Assembly: GCF_009827575.1 (NCBI RefSeq)
Contig: NZ_WTYR01000001.1
Location: forward strand, 372,001-436,000
Origin: Alteriqipengyuania halimionae
Lineage (GTDB): Bacteria > Pseudomonadota > Alphaproteobacteria > Sphingomonadales > Sphingomonadaceae
Direction of reading: 5' to 3'
DNA: 64,000 bases
Shown here: piece by piece, positions 33,874-44,300 of the stretch
How the letters are laid out: each line of letters opens with the position of its first letter
Position numbering within the stretch: position 1 is the stretch's first letter
Notes under the pieces: generated by a model
Seen by the model: only the letters and a program-made list of their open reading frames with translations
Database searches by the model: none
What the model was told of the DNA's origin: nothing
Translations under genes and position numbers: made by a program

Positions 33874-35910
33874 CTAGTTGAAGCTCTCGCCCGCCTCGGC
33901 CTTCTTGCGCAGGTAATCGCTCACCGGCAGGCCGTGCTTCTCCAGCCCGGCCACGACCGTGTGGAGCCCGATCGTGTCGGCCCAGAACATCGGGCCGCCG
34001 GTATAGAGCGGCCAGCCATAGCCGTTGATCCACACCACATCGATGTCGCTGGCGCGCTGCGCCATGCCTTCGTCGAGGATCTTCGCGCCTTCGTTGACCA
34101 TCGGGTAGAGCAAGCGCTCGCGGATCTCGTCCTTCGAGATGTCGCGCTGTTCGTTGCCTTCCTTGGCCGCGAAATCGGCGATGATCTGCTTCACTTCGTC
34201 CGACGGGGTGCGTTGGCGCGCTTCGTCGTAGTCGTAGAAGCCCTTGTCTGCCTTCTGGCCGAAGCGGCCCACAGCGCAGAGCGCCTCGCGGATGGTCGTA
34301 ACCTTGCTCGGGTCGCGATGCCAGCCGATGTCGATCCCGGCGAGGTCGCCCATCTGGAACGGCCCCATCGGGAAGCCGAAGTCGAGTAGGACGTCGTCGA
34401 CGTCCCAGTATTTCGCGCCTTCGAGGATCAGCTGGTTCGCCTGCGCCTGGCGCTGCGAGAGCATCCGGTTGCCGATGAAGCCGGGGCACACGCCGGAGAC
34501 TGCCGCGACCTTGCCGATTTTCTTCGACAGCTTCATCGCGGTGGCCAGCACATCGTCGCGCGTTTTTTCTCCGCGTACGACTTCGAGCAGTTTCATGACG
34601 TTGGCGGGGCTGAAGAAGTGCAGGCCCAGCACATAGCCGGGGCGCTTCGTCGTCGCCGCAATTTCGTCGATGTTCAGATAGCTGGTGTTAGAGGCGAGGA
34701 TTGCGCCGTCCTTCACCACCTCATCCAGCTTGCCGAAGACGTCTTTCTTCACGTCCATGCTTTCGTAAACCGCCTCGATCACCAGATCGCAGTCGGCGAG
34801 GTCGTCATATTCGAGCGTAGGCGTGAGCAGCCCCATTGCCTGTTCGACCTGCTCGGCAGTCATGCGCCCGCGCTTGGCCGTATTCTCGTAATTCTTGCGC
34901 ATGACGCCGGTCCCGCGGTCGAGTGCTTCCTGCTTCATCTCGAGGATGGTGACCGGGATGCCGGCGGAGAGGAAGTTCATCGCGATCCCGCCGCCCATCG
35001 TGCCGGCACCGATGACGCCGACCTTCTTCATGTCGATCAGCGGGGTGTCGGCTGGAATATCGTCGATCTTGTTCGCGGCGCGCTCGGCGAAGAAATAGTG
35101 CCGCATCGCCTTTGACTGGGTGCCGGTCATCAGCTTGCCGAACAGCTCGCGTTCCTTCTTCACGCCTTCGGCATAGGATAGCTCTCCCGCAGCCTTCACC
35201 GCTTCGATCGCTGCGTTGGGCGCATCGAAGCCGCGCATCTTGCGGCCGTTCTTGGCGCGGAATTCGTCGAAGATGTCGGGGTTCTTCACGCCGTCCTGAT
35301 TGGCCGTGCCCTCGCTCGTGCGCGGAACGGGCTGGCCGATCTTCGACTTGGCGAAGGCGATCGCATCGGCGGCAAGGCTGTCCTCGCCAACGATTGCGTC
35401 CAGCAGGCCGATCTCTTTCGCCTTCTTCGCCGAAATCGGATTGCCGATCGCGACGAGGGGGAGGGCGGCTTCGGCACCGACCAGACGCGGCAGGCGCTGT
35501 GTGCCCGCGGCGCCGGGGATCAGGCCCAGCTTCACTTCGGGCAGGCCCATCTTCGCGCTCGGCACGGCGACCCGGTAATGGCACGCCAGTGCGACTTCGC
35601 AGCCACCGCCCAGCGCGGTGCCATGGATCGCCGCGACCACCGGCTTGTCGCTCGCCTCCAGCTTGTCGAGCGCGTCTGGCAGGCTCGGTCCCTTCGGGGC
35701 CTTGCCGAATTCGGTGATGTCGGCCCCTGCAAAGAAGGTGCGACCGTCGCAGCGGATCACCACGGCTTCCACGCTATCGTCGGACAGCGCCTGCGCAATG
35801 CCATCGGTCAGCCCGGCGCGCACCGCCTGGCCCAGCGCGTTGACGGGCGGATTGTCAGAGATGATCACCAGCACTTTGTCGTGGCGTTCAGTACGGATGG
35901 GTGAGGTCAT
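33874..35910 (-). CDS. Fused enoyl-CoA hydratase / 3-hydroxyacyl-CoA dehydrogenase
   Basis: A 678-residue cytoplasmic multifunctional beta-oxidation enzyme, FadB/FadJ-like but slightly short. The N-terminal crotonase domain (about 1-190) shows [21 protein letters not shown] and [21 protein letters not shown], whose two Glu residues are the hydratase acids. The NAD-binding domain starts near residue 293 ([23 protein letters not shown]) and continues to [16 protein letters not shown] and [10 protein letters not shown]. The C-terminal duplicated helical domain ends [12 protein letters not shown]. It converts enoyl-CoA to 3-ketoacyl-CoA, the substrate of the thiolase encoded divergently 490 bases away. 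A small frame upstream ends in a stop overlapping this ATG. Confidence 0.95.
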   Translation of the reverse strand: MTSPIRTERHDKVLVIISDNPPVNALGQAVRAGLTDGIAQALSDDSVEAVVIRCDGRTFFAGADITEFGKAPKGPSLPDALDKLEASDKPVVAAIHGTALGGGCEVALACHYRVAVPSAKMGLPEVKLGLIPGAAGTQRLPRLVGAEAALPLVAIGNPISAKKAKEIGLLDAIVGEDSLAADAIAFAKSKIGQPVPRTSEGTANQDGVKNPDIFDEFRAKNGRKMRGFDAPNAAIEAVKAAGELSYAEGVKKERELFGKLMTGTQSKAMRHYFFAERAANKIDDIPADTPLIDMKKVGVIGAGTMGGGIAMNFLSAGIPVTILEMKQEALDRGTGVMRKNYENTAKRGRMTAEQVEQAMGLLTPTLEYDDLADCDLVIEAVYESMDVKKDVFGKLDEVVKDGAILASNTSYLNIDEIAATTKRPGYVLGLHFFSPANVMKLLEVVRGEKTRDDVLATAMKLSKKIGKVAAVSGVCPGFIGNRMLSQRQAQANQLILEGAKYWDVDDVLLDFGFPMGPFQMGDLAGIDIGWHRDPSKVTTIREALCAVGRFGQKADKGFYDYDEARQRTPSDEVKQIIADFAAKEGNEQRDISKDEIRERLLYPMVNEGAKILDEGMAQRASDIDVVWINGYGWPLYTGGPMFWADTIGLHTVVAGLEKHGLPVSDYLRKKAEAGESFN

Positions 35911-36265
35911 TTGGGCAAGGCTCCTGCGTTGCTTTGGCTGAGCGCCGAATAAATCAGCGTCTTGAGCTGTCGGCGGATGGGATAGGCGGAAGATGGGTAG
36001 AGCTGGGTCATGCGGGGGGATCGGATTAGCGCATCCTCAAGCAGCGTGCCGACGTGGTGGCGATGCAAGGGGTAACCATCGCGCGAGGCCAGCAGATAGA
36101 CATCGTCGCGAGCTGTCCGGCCTCAAAGTCGGTGTTGTCCAAAAAGCGGTCGAACCGCTGCAGCCTCTCCCCGTCGACGCCCCGGTCTTCCGGATTGCCC
36201 AGTTCCATTGCGATCTCTCCTCTCTTGGCCGGCATCCGAATGCCGTACCTTATCTTTATCCGCAC
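35911..36265 (-). pseudogene. Possible frameshifted small-protein remnant (serine-hydrolase-like N-terminus)
   Basis: This 489-base gap (35911-36399) has no intact gene. On the minus strand MELGNPEDRGVDGERLQRFDRFLDNT (from ATG 36208) breaks near 36120. Another frame continues [29 protein letters not shown] and runs to a TGA that overlaps the next gene's ATG. The order recalls the start of beta-lactamase-type serine hydrolases, but no S-x-x-K is present. It may instead be non-coding leader. The rest of the gap (36266-36399) shows an AT-rich stretch with TTTTTTCAGAAAAATTT but no clear signal. Confidence 0.3.
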
Positions 36266-36399
36266 AGGGGTAACGGATTTTCAGGCGATGTGAAGGCTCA
36301 TACCCTTTTTTCAGAAAAATTTCTGTGAGGCTTGCCTGATCGCGCTGAGCATGGCTAGATTGCAATCAAGCCGCCATGAGTCGGCGCAAGGGATAAGGA

Positions 36400-37590
36400 A
36401 TGTCTGGAAAAATGCGCGACGCCGTTATCGTGTCCACCGCCCGTACCCCGCTTGCGAAATCGATTCGCGGAGCTTTCAACGCAACCCACCCGGTCCAGCT
36501 TGGGGCATGGTCTGTCGAGGCCACGGTCGAACGCGCCGGGCTCGACGGAAAAGAGATCGAGGATGTCGTCTTCGGTGCCGCCAGCCAGGGCGGGGCGCAA
36601 GGGTTCAATATCGGCCGCCAGATCGCGCTGCGCGCCGGGTTGCCGGTCGACGTCGCAGGCATGACGATCGATCGCCAGTGTTCCAGTGGGCTGATGGCGA
36701 TCGCCACCGCCGCCAAGCAGATCATCGTCGACCGGATGGACATCTGCGTCGCGGGCGGCGTGGAATCGATCACCGCGATCCGCAACAACACCGGCAAGCC
36801 GCAGCGCGATGAAGAGCTGCTCAAGATGCATCCCAATATCTTCATGCCGATGATCGGCACGGCGGAAGTCGTTGCCAAACGCTACGGCATCAGCCGCGAG
36901 GATCAGGATGCCTATTCGCTCCAGTCGCAGCAGCGTACTGCCGCCGCGCAGGACAGCGGAAAGCTGGCGGACGAGATCATCGAAGTCTCGACCGTGATGA
37001 ACGTGAAGGACCGTGAGAGCGGCGAGGTCTCGCAAAGCGAAGTCACCATCGCGATGGACGAATGCAATCGGCCTACCACCACGCTGGAGGGGCTGGCGAA
37101 GCTCGATCCGGTAATGGGCGAGGGGCACACGATCACCGCCGGCAATGCGAGCCAGCTGGCCGACGGCTCGGCGGCAAGCGTGCTGATGGAGGCCGAGGTC
37201 GCCAAGGCGCGCGGGCTCACCCCCATGGGCCGCTATGTCGGCATGGCTGTTGCGGGCACCAAGCCGGACGAGATGGGCATTGGCCCGGTCTTCGCGATCC
37301 CCAAGCTGCTAGAACGGTTCGACCTGTTGATCGACGATATCGGACTGTGGGAGCTGAACGAGGCGTTCGCGGTACAGGTGCTCTATTGCCGCGACAGGCT
37401 CAGCATTCCGGATGACCGGCTGAACGTCAATGGCGGCTCCATCTCCATCGGCCACCCCTTCGGCATGACCGGCGCGCGCTGCGTCGGCCACGCGCTGATC
37501 GAGGGCAAGCGGCGCGGCGTCAAATATGTGGTCGTCACCATGTGCGTGGGGGGCGGAATGGGCGCGGCCGGCCTGTTCGAGGTCCTGTGA
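36400..37590 (+). CDS. Acetyl-CoA acyltransferase (thiolase)
   Basis: A 396-residue thiolase of normal length that cleaves 3-ketoacyl-CoA with CoA. The catalytic residues are visible: nucleophile C94 ([10 protein letters not shown]), H352 ([12 protein letters not shown]) and C382 ([12 protein letters not shown]). The N-terminus reads [21 protein letters not shown]. It overlaps the following acyl-CoA synthetase gene (TGATG) and lies divergent from the hydratase/dehydrogenase, so the enzymes of one beta-oxidation spiral are together. Confidence 0.95.
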   Translation: MSGKMRDAVIVSTARTPLAKSIRGAFNATHPVQLGAWSVEATVERAGLDGKEIEDVVFGAASQGGAQGFNIGRQIALRAGLPVDVAGMTIDRQCSSGLMAIATAAKQIIVDRMDICVAGGVESITAIRNNTGKPQRDEELLKMHPNIFMPMIGTAEVVAKRYGISREDQDAYSLQSQQRTAAAQDSGKLADEIIEVSTVMNVKDRESGEVSQSEVTIAMDECNRPTTTLEGLAKLDPVMGEGHTITAGNASQLADGSAASVLMEAEVAKARGLTPMGRYVGMAVAGTKPDEMGIGPVFAIPKLLERFDLLIDDIGLWELNEAFAVQVLYCRDRLSIPDDRLNVNGGSISIGHPFGMTGARCVGHALIEGKRRGVKYVVVTMCVGGGMGAAGLFEVL

Positions 37591-39341
37591 TGGCGAGCAC
37601 CGCGAAACCAAAAGACCTCGCTTTCGCTATCGGGTGGACCCCGCCTGCGAACTGGCCCGCGCGCAGCCGTGCCGAGTGCAAGGCGATCCTGACCGCGCGC
37701 GGAATGCGGTTCGAAATGGACGATGTGGACATTCGCGGGGTCAAAACTCGCGTGTGGAAGAATGCCCCGCCGAACCTGCGCGCCATCGCCATGCTGGGCG
37801 CGTCTCACGGCGACCGCACCTTCGTGATCTACCAGGACGAGCGGGTGACCTACGATGCGTGGGGCCGTGCGGTCGCCACGCTGGCGCATGAGTTCCAGGC
37901 GATGGGCATCGGCAAGGGCGACCGGGTTGCGCTGGCAATGCGCAACCTGCCGGAGTGGCCGGTCGTGTTCTTCGCCGCCGTCACCATCGGCGCGATCTGC
38001 GTTCCGCTGAACGCGTGGTGGACAGGAGGGGAGCTGGCCTATGGGCTCGCCAATTCGGGCACCAAATTGCTCGTGTGCGACGAGGAGCGTTGGGAACGGA
38101 TCGCGGAGCTTCGCGAGCGGTGCCCGGAGCTGGAGACCGTGCTCGTCACTCGTCACGAGGGTGAGCTGGACCGCGCATCGCGGCTCGAAGCGATCCTCGG
38201 CTCGCCCGGCGCGTACAAGGACCTGCCTGCCCGAACGCTACCCGAAGTCGAAATCCTGCCTGAAGATGATGCGACGATCTTCTACACCAGCGGCACTACC
38301 GGCAAGCCGAAGGGCGCGCTCGGCACGCATCGCAACCTGTGCACCAACATCATGTCGAGCGGCTTCGGCGCCGCCTGCGCCGTGCTGCGCCGGGGGGAGG
38401 AAATTCCGCTGCCACAGCCGCGCACCACGCTGACCGTGATTCCGCTGTTCCACGTCACAGCCTGTTCCGCCGGGCTGATGGGCGCGATCGCGGCGGGCAA
38501 TACGATGATCTTCATGTACCGGTGGGACCCGGTCGAAGCGTTCCAGATCATCGAGCGCGAGAAGGTGAATTCCACCGGCGGGGTGCCGACGATCGCCTGG
38601 CAACTGCTCGAACATCCCGAGCGCAAGAATTACGACCTCTCCAGCATAGAGGCGATCGCTTATGGCGGCGCGCCCGCCGCACCCGAGCTGGTTCGCCGCA
38701 TCCACCAGGAATTCGGCGCGTTGCCCGGCAGTGGCTGGGGCATGACCGAGACGATGGCGACCGTGACCGGGCATTCCTCTGAGGATTACCTCAACCGGCC
38801 CGACAGCTGCGGACCTGCGGTTGCGGTGGCCGACCTCAAGATCATGAGCGAGGACGGCACGCGCGAACTGCCGACCGGCGAGATCGGCGAATTGTGGGCG
38901 CGCGGTCCGATGATCGTGAAAGGGTATTGGGACAATCCCGAAGCGACTGCCGAAACCTTCATCGACGGCTGGGTGCGGACCGGCGACCTTGCCCGGCTGG
39001 ACGAGGAAGGCTGGTGCTACATCGCCGACCGCGCGAAGGACATGATCATCCGTGGCGGCGAAAACATCTATTCGTCGGAAGTCGAGAACGTGCTCTACGA
39101 TCACCCGGCGGTGACCGATGCGGCGCTGGTCGGCCTGCCGCACCATCAATTGGGCGAAGAGCCCGCGGCAGTCGTCCACCTCGCGCCTGGCACGAGCGCG
39201 AGCGAAAGCGAGTTGCAGGAATGGGTTGCTGCCAGACTGGCGAAGTTCAAGGTGCCGGTAAAGATTGCGTTCTCGAGCGAGACCTTGCCACGCAATGCCA
39301 ATGGCAAGATCTTGAAGAAAGAGCTTTCGAGCTTCTTCTGA
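37590..39341 (+). CDS. AMP-forming acyl-CoA synthetase (class I adenylate-forming)
   Basis: A 583-residue enzyme that activates a carboxylic acid with ATP and CoA. The ATG at 37590 shares a base with the thiolase stop. Motifs are complete: P-loop-like TIFYTSGTTGKPKGALGTH, the GSGWGMTETMA region, WVRTGDLARLDEEGWCYIADRAKDMIIRGGENIYSSEVE, and the C-terminal catalytic Lys in PRNANGKILKKEL. Fatty, aryl and terpenoid acids are all possible substrates. It is in an operon with the thiolase and probably the double TetR gene 64 bases downstream. Confidence 0.94.
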   Translation: MASTAKPKDLAFAIGWTPPANWPARSRAECKAILTARGMRFEMDDVDIRGVKTRVWKNAPPNLRAIAMLGASHGDRTFVIYQDERVTYDAWGRAVATLAHEFQAMGIGKGDRVALAMRNLPEWPVVFFAAVTIGAICVPLNAWWTGGELAYGLANSGTKLLVCDEERWERIAELRERCPELETVLVTRHEGELDRASRLEAILGSPGAYKDLPARTLPEVEILPEDDATIFYTSGTTGKPKGALGTHRNLCTNIMSSGFGAACAVLRRGEEIPLPQPRTTLTVIPLFHVTACSAGLMGAIAAGNTMIFMYRWDPVEAFQIIEREKVNSTGGVPTIAWQLLEHPERKNYDLSSIEAIAYGGAPAAPELVRRIHQEFGALPGSGWGMTETMATVTGHSSEDYLNRPDSCGPAVAVADLKIMSEDGTRELPTGEIGELWARGPMIVKGYWDNPEATAETFIDGWVRTGDLARLDEEGWCYIADRAKDMIIRGGENIYSSEVENVLYDHPAVTDAALVGLPHHQLGEEPAAVVHLAPGTSASESELQEWVAARLAKFKVPVKIAFSSETLPRNANGKILKKELSSFF

Positions 39342-39405
39342 AGCCTGCTACCGCACGTCTGAAGCCCGGGTATGCGGGCCGGGTAATGATGGTTGGGGGA
39401 AGCGG

Positions 39406-40635
39406 ATGGCTAAGAAGCCTGACGTTACGAAGAAGTTCGGCGAGAAACGCAGCGCCATCGTGCACGCCGCTTCGGTTCTGATCAACGAAACCGGTGTTCG
39501 GGCCACCACGCTTACCAAGGTGGCGCGGGCGATCGGGCTCAACGCGACCAGCGTCACGTACTACTTTCCCCGCAAGGACCAGTTGATCGTCTCGGTTTAT
39601 GCCGAAACCATTGCGCTGATGAAGCAGATGGCCAAGGAAGCGCTGGCCGAAGAGACGCTCGAAAAACGGATCGCCAAGTTCGTCCGGCTGCACGTAGCCT
39701 TGCGCGACCGCATCCGCCGTGGCGAGCGCGGCCTGATGACCGCCTTGTCCGAAATTCGCTCGCTCGATCAGGAACAGCAGGACGAACTGCTCTTCGCCTA
39801 TCGCGAGATGGTCAACGACGTGCGTGCTTTCTTCGGCGATCCGGCGGATGACGGGCAGCGTGCGCTGTATTCGGCGCGCGCCCACATCCTGATCGAGGCG
39901 ATGCTGTGGTGGCCGGTCTGGTCCCGGCGCTATTCGGTGCTCGATTTCCCCCGGGTCGAGGCCAAGCTCGTCGATATCCTTTGCTTCGGTCTCCCCTGCC
40001 ATCGCGGGGAATGGAAGCCGGTGCACCTCGAAGATGGCGATTGGCGTACCTCCGAGGATACGGAGCCGCAGCAGAACGACGCCTTCCTGCGGGCAGCGAC
40101 GGTGATGATCAACGAGCGCGGCTATCGTGGGGCGTCGGTGAACCGCATTGCCGAGGCGCTGAACGTCACCAAGGGCAGCTTCTACCATCACCACGAAGCG
40201 AAGGACGACCTGGTGCTGGAGTGCTTCCAGCGCAGCTACGATCGCCTCTCGAAAGTGCAGATGGCGGGCTACGATATCGAAGGATCGTACTGGACTCGCC
40301 TTGCGAGCATCCTCAACGAGCTGCTGCAACTGCAGTTCTTCGATTCCACACCGCTGCTGCGCACCACCGCGCTGCAGGCGCTCGACAGCGAGACCAAGGT
40401 CGACGTCGTGATGCGGTCCAACCGGCTCGCACGGCGCTTTGCCGGCTTCCTGATCGACGGGTTCGCCGACGGGTCGGTGCGCGCGATCGACCCGCTGGTC
40501 GCCAGCCAGATCATCATGTCGACGCTCAATGGCGCCTACGAGGCGCGGCGCTGGGCCGCCCGGTTCGACGCGCCGGGCGAGGCGGTCGAAACCTACCTCT
40601 CGGTGCTGAGCGAAGGGATGCTCGCCGAGCGCTAG
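39406..40635 (+). CDS. Tandem (double) TetR-family regulator
   Basis: A 409-residue protein with two complete TetR units in series. The first DNA-binding domain (about residues 12-65: AIVHAASVLINETGVRATTLTKVARAIGLNATSVTYYFPRKDQL) has its own helical region to ~210. The second (about 226-280: FLRAATVMINERGYRGASVNRIAEALNVTKGSFYHHHEAKDDL) is followed by a second effector region to the end. A single polypeptide could thus bind an operator as an internal pseudo-dimer. It follows the thiolase/synthetase pair and overlaps the convergent MFS gene by 4 bases, making it a likely regulator of the local beta-oxidation operons. Confidence 0.92.
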   Translation: MAKKPDVTKKFGEKRSAIVHAASVLINETGVRATTLTKVARAIGLNATSVTYYFPRKDQLIVSVYAETIALMKQMAKEALAEETLEKRIAKFVRLHVALRDRIRRGERGLMTALSEIRSLDQEQQDELLFAYREMVNDVRAFFGDPADDGQRALYSARAHILIEAMLWWPVWSRRYSVLDFPRVEAKLVDILCFGLPCHRGEWKPVHLEDGDWRTSEDTEPQQNDAFLRAATVMINERGYRGASVNRIAEALNVTKGSFYHHHEAKDDLVLECFQRSYDRLSKVQMAGYDIEGSYWTRLASILNELLQLQFFDSTPLLRTTALQALDSETKVDVVMRSNRLARRFAGFLIDGFADGSVRAIDPLVASQIIMSTLNGAYEARRWAARFDAPGEAVETYLSVLSEGMLAER

Positions 40636-41945
40636 ACTTGCGCCACGCGGTGACGCGGCTCGCGCACCTTGACTATCAGCAGTAGAAGCGCCGCTACCTG
40701 CGCCGCGAGCACGATGAAGAACAGCGGCTGAAAACCGCTCGCCGCCACCAGCAACCCGGCCAGCACGGGGCCGATCGCCGCGATGGCGCCTTCCAGCGTG
40801 GTGACGAAGGCCAGCCGCATCGGCGTGTCCTGTGGCTCACCGAACTCCAGCACCATCGTGGTGGAGGCGAGCATCCAGCCGGAGCCGCCGACACCTAGCA
40901 GCACAAAGGCCGCGTAGATCGGCACTGCCGTGCTCCCCAGGATCAGCAGCGTCACCCCGGCGACCGAGCTGCACAGCGCGAGCACGTAGATGATCTTGAA
41001 GCCGAAGCGATCGCCCAGCGGTCCCCACAAGACGTTGGACAGCGTGTCCGAGCCAAGGAAAACGAAGCTCAGTCCTCCGATGAGCGCTCCGTCCAGCCCC
41101 AGCCGGGTCCCGGCGTAGATCGTCCAGAAAGGTGCGCCCACGCGGGCCATCGTAGAGAAGCACTGGACCGACAGGAACCAGGCGAAATCGCGATCCTCCA
41201 GAAGTTCGGGGAACTGCCTTATGCGCTGCATCATCGGCATTTGCGGGCGGCTGACCGGCGCGGCGGGTTCGCGGATCATCGTCTTGAGGACGACCAGCCC
41301 CGCGCTGGTCAGCAGGAAGGCGAACAGGAAGGTCGTGGCGTATCCGTTGCCCAGCCACTTGTCCTCGATCAGGTAGTTACCCGCCGCCCACGCAAGCACT
41401 GCGGCGATCAGCCCGCCCGCGAAATTGCGATAGCCCTGCAACCGTCCCCTTTTTCGGATCGGGATGAGCTTGCTCATCAGCATCTGGAACGCGACCCGCT
41501 GCGCGCCAGTGAAGAAGCCCAGCAGCACGAAGCACGCGAATGTCCCGAAAAGCAGCGCGTTGCCGGTCAGGAAATAGCCGGTCAGCGCCAAGCCCAGGAT
41601 CATCAGCCGCATTAGCGAGCCAACGCGGATCGCGTAAGGCAGGATGTGGCTGCGATGTTCGATCCGCGAACCGCTGGCGATCGGGCTGATCGTTGCGCCC
41701 AGTTGCAGCAGCGCGGCACCCAGACCGACGGCGGCCGTGCTGCCCGTCAGCAGCAGGAGGTAGGCGGGAATGATCGTGGGCGCGTAGATCAGCCGGAAAC
41801 CGGTCATTCCCAGCACGCCATGAATGAAATTGGCAGTGTAGTTACGCTTCAGATTTTCATCGACGAAGCGCGCGTGATCGGCCAGCGCGCGTTGCCGCGC
41901 GCCGGCCTTCTTTTCCAGTCCTGCGGGATCCTCGAGCGGATCCAA
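40632..41945 (-). CDS. MFS transporter
   Basis: About 437 residues and ~12 membrane segments (IYAPTIIPAYLLLLTGSTAAVGLGAALLQ, LMILGLALTGYFL, FACFVLLGFFTGAQ, LIAAVLAWAAGNYL and others), with a basic intracellular loop (LIPIRKRGRLQGYRN). The start is uncertain: an ATG at 41999 overlaps the upstream acyl-CoA dehydrogenase by 50 bases, while a TTG at 41945, just after that gene's stop, gives a tighter fit and is used here. It is the last gene of a six-gene minus-strand operon. Substrate unknown. Confidence 0.85.
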   Translation of the reverse strand: MDPLEDPAGLEKKAGARQRALADHARFVDENLKRNYTANFIHGVLGMTGFRLIYAPTIIPAYLLLLTGSTAAVGLGAALLQLGATISPIASGSRIEHRSHILPYAIRVGSLMRLMILGLALTGYFLTGNALLFGTFACFVLLGFFTGAQRVAFQMLMSKLIPIRKRGRLQGYRNFAGGLIAAVLAWAAGNYLIEDKWLGNGYATTFLFAFLLTSAGLVVLKTMIREPAAPVSRPQMPMMQRIRQFPELLEDRDFAWFLSVQCFSTMARVGAPFWTIYAGTRLGLDGALIGGLSFVFLGSDTLSNVLWGPLGDRFGFKIIYVLALCSSVAGVTLLILGSTAVPIYAAFVLLGVGGSGWMLASTTMVLEFGEPQDTPMRLAFVTTLEGAIAAIGPVLAGLLVAASGFQPLFFIVLAAQVAALLLLIVKVREPRHRVAQV

Positions 41946-41949
41946 GGTC

Positions 41950-43020
41950 TCAATAGCCGCCCAGCGTTGCGAAGCGGTTCTTGAGATAGCCGGTGGCACC
42001 CCACGTGGGTTCGAGCACCCGCGCGCGCTTGAGATAGAGGCCGATGTCGTATTCGTCGGTCATGCCGATCCCGCCATGTAGTTGGATACCTTCGTTGCTG
42101 ATCGTGTGCAGCACGCGGTTGGCTTCGGCCTTGGCGACGATCGCCGCACGTTCGGCCCCCACACCGCTGTCCACCGCCTGCAGCCCTGCTTCGACCGCAG
42201 AACGCATCTGCGCGAGACCCGCGAACAGGTCGGCCATGCGGTGCTGCAATGCCTGGAACGAGCTGAGCACCTGATTGAACTGCACGCGCTGCTTCAGGTA
42301 ATCGAGCGTCGTGTCGAACACGATCTGCGCCATGCCGAGCATCTCGGCCGCGGTCAGGGCGCGCGCACGGTTCAGCACGTCGTCCAGCAGGGTGTCTCCG
42401 CCGTTCTCCAGCTTCTCGGCCGCCGCGCCTTCCAAGGCGATGTCGGCATGGCTGCGCTGGTCGGTCAGCCGGCGGGTGGTCAGGGTGACGCCATCGCCTT
42501 TCTCAACCAGGTAGAGTCCATCGGTTGTGGCGACCACGAACAGGTCCGCCCCGTGTGCCTCGGCGACGAAGCCCTTAGTACCGGCCAGCTTGCCGTCCGA
42601 GACGCTGGTTGCGATCTCGGCGGGGTCGTGATGCGGGCCTTCGTCCACCGCAAGAGTGGCGATCGTCTCACCGCTCGCAAGCTTGGGCAGCCACTTGGCC
42701 TTCTGTTCCTCGCTGCCGCCGAGCATGATCGCGCTGGCGGCGAGGGTGGTCGCGATCAGCGGGCTGGCGGTGAGCGTCTTGCCCAGTTCCTCGACCACCA
42801 GACCGGCGGAGAGGAACCCGAAATCGGATCCGCCGTGCTCTTCGGGAATGATGATCCCGGCCCAGCCCATTTCCGCCATCGCGCCGTAAGCTGTGTGGTC
42901 GAAAGCCTCCGGCTCGCCCGATGCGCGCACTTTCCGAAATTCGGTCACCGGGCTTTCGTTGGTCGCCCATTCGCGCGCCATGTCGCGCAGCATTTCCTGC
43001 TCTTCGTTGAGAACTGCCAT
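41950..43020 (-). CDS. Acyl-CoA dehydrogenase (short partner subunit)
   Basis: A 356-residue flavoenzyme-like protein; the ATG at 43020 begins MAVLNEEQEMLRDMAREWA and is preferred to 43068, which lies inside the upstream gene. Family features: GWAGIIIPEEHGGSDFGFLSAGLVVEELG, EEQKAKWLPKLASGETIATLA, LDYLKQRVQFNQVLSSFQALQHRMADLF, and the closing LHGGIGMTDEYDIGLYLKRA. The middle domain is more diverged and shorter than in the neighbouring enzyme. It is encoded right after another acyl-CoA dehydrogenase (19-base gap), as in the heterotetrameric FadE pairs of steroid degraders, which suggests a two-subunit enzyme. Confidence 0.9.
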   Translation of the reverse strand: MAVLNEEQEMLRDMAREWATNESPVTEFRKVRASGEPEAFDHTAYGAMAEMGWAGIIIPEEHGGSDFGFLSAGLVVEELGKTLTASPLIATTLAASAIMLGGSEEQKAKWLPKLASGETIATLAVDEGPHHDPAEIATSVSDGKLAGTKGFVAEAHGADLFVVATTDGLYLVEKGDGVTLTTRRLTDQRSHADIALEGAAAEKLENGGDTLLDDVLNRARALTAAEMLGMAQIVFDTTLDYLKQRVQFNQVLSSFQALQHRMADLFAGLAQMRSAVEAGLQAVDSGVGAERAAIVAKAEANRVLHTISNEGIQLHGGIGMTDEYDIGLYLKRARVLEPTWGATGYLKNRFATLGGY

Positions 43021-43039
43021 GTCTATTTGATCCTGCGTC

Positions 43040-44248
43040 TTACTGGTGGTCGAGCATGCCGAGCACACGCTTGGCGATAACGTTGTTCTGAATTTCGGTC
43101 GATCCGCCGTAGATCGTGGTGGCCTTGCCGTAGAGCCAGGCGCGCACGCCCGCGAGCTCGACGGGGCTGAACCCTTCGCCCTCCCAGCCGAGCCCCTGCA
43201 GGCCCATGATCTCGATGGTCATCTCGGCGCGTTCCTGGCCGAGCTTAGTGCCGAGCTTCTTGAGCGCGGAGCTGATTTCGGAGACGCCGCCCTGCGCCTT
43301 GCTTTCCTCGACCGCGCGGCGCGCGGTGTGCAGGAAACTGGTCCAGCGGATTTCGAAATCGGCAATCCGGTCGCGCAGCACGGGGTCGGCCAGCGTGCCG
43401 TCTGCGTTCACCTTGCCGTACTTCTTGGCAATGTCCGCAAGGCTTCCGCCTCCGCGCCCGCCCGGCGCTGCACCGGAGAGGTTGGTGCGCTCATGCTGGA
43501 GCAGCCGCTTGCCGATGGTCCAGCCCTGCCCTTCCTCGCCGACAAGGTTTTCCTTGGGCACCTTCACATCGGTGAAGAAGGTTTCGCAGAACGGGCTGGT
43601 GCCGCTGATCATTGTGATCGGGCGCACTTCGACGCCGGGCGAATCCATGTCGATCAGCAGGAAGGAAATGCCCTTGTGCTTGTCGCTGCGGTCGGTGCGG
43701 ACGATGGCGAAGCACTTGTCCGCCCATTGCCCGCCGCTGGTCCAGGTCTTCTGCCCGTTGACGAGGTAGTGGTCGCCCTTGTCCTCCGCCATCGTCTGCA
43801 AGTTGGCGAGGTCGGACCCGGCATTGGGTTCCGAATAGCCCTGGCACCAGCGGATTTCGCCGCGGCAGATCGGCGGGATATGCTCCTGCTTCTGCGCTTC
43901 GCTGCCATATTCCAGCAGCGTGGGGCCGAACATCATCACGCCCATGCCGCCAATGGGGTTGTAGGCCCCGGCGCGCGCCAGTTCCTCGTTCAGGATGGCC
44001 GCCTGTTTGCGGTTCAACCCGCCGCCGCCGTATTCCTTGGGCCAGGTGGGGGTGCCCCAGCCGCGTTCGCCCATCGCTTCGCGCCACGCTTTCTGGGCGG
44101 GGGTTTCCTTTTCCCTCCCTTCGATTCCGCCCATGGAGAGACCCTTGCCCTTGAGCTCTTCAGGAAACTTTTCGGCGAGGAATTGCCGTACTTCCTCGCG
44201 GAAGACGTCGGCGTTCTCGCGCGCCTCTGGTTCAAGCTGGGTAGCCAT
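43040..44248 (-). CDS. Acyl-CoA dehydrogenase (large partner subunit)
   Basis: A 402-residue enzyme introducing the alpha,beta double bond in acyl-CoA with FAD. The ATG at 44248 starts MATQLEPEARENADVFREEVRQFL; the longer frame is spurious. FAD/substrate motifs are clear: EIRWCQGYSEPNAGSDLANL, YLVNGQKTWTSGGQWADKCF, SGTSPFCETFFTDVKVPKENLVGEEGQGW, and a C-terminal AWLYGKATTIYGGSTEIQNNVIAKRVLGM. The CQGYSEPNAGSDLA form is typical of dehydrogenases for bulky or branched substrates. It pairs with the 356-residue subunit downstream. Confidence 0.94.
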   Translation of the reverse strand: MATQLEPEARENADVFREEVRQFLAEKFPEELKGKGLSMGGIEGREKETPAQKAWREAMGERGWGTPTWPKEYGGGGLNRKQAAILNEELARAGAYNPIGGMGVMMFGPTLLEYGSEAQKQEHIPPICRGEIRWCQGYSEPNAGSDLANLQTMAEDKGDHYLVNGQKTWTSGGQWADKCFAIVRTDRSDKHKGISFLLIDMDSPGVEVRPITMISGTSPFCETFFTDVKVPKENLVGEEGQGWTIGKRLLQHERTNLSGAAPGGRGGGSLADIAKKYGKVNADGTLADPVLRDRIADFEIRWTSFLHTARRAVEESKAQGGVSEISSALKKLGTKLGQERAEMTIEIMGLQGLGWEGEGFSPVELAGVRAWLYGKATTIYGGSTEIQNNVIAKRVLGMLDHQ

Positions 44249-44300
44249 GATCTGCTCCTTGGTCGTTCGATAGTTCGTGAAAGGGTTGGGAGTACGGTCG

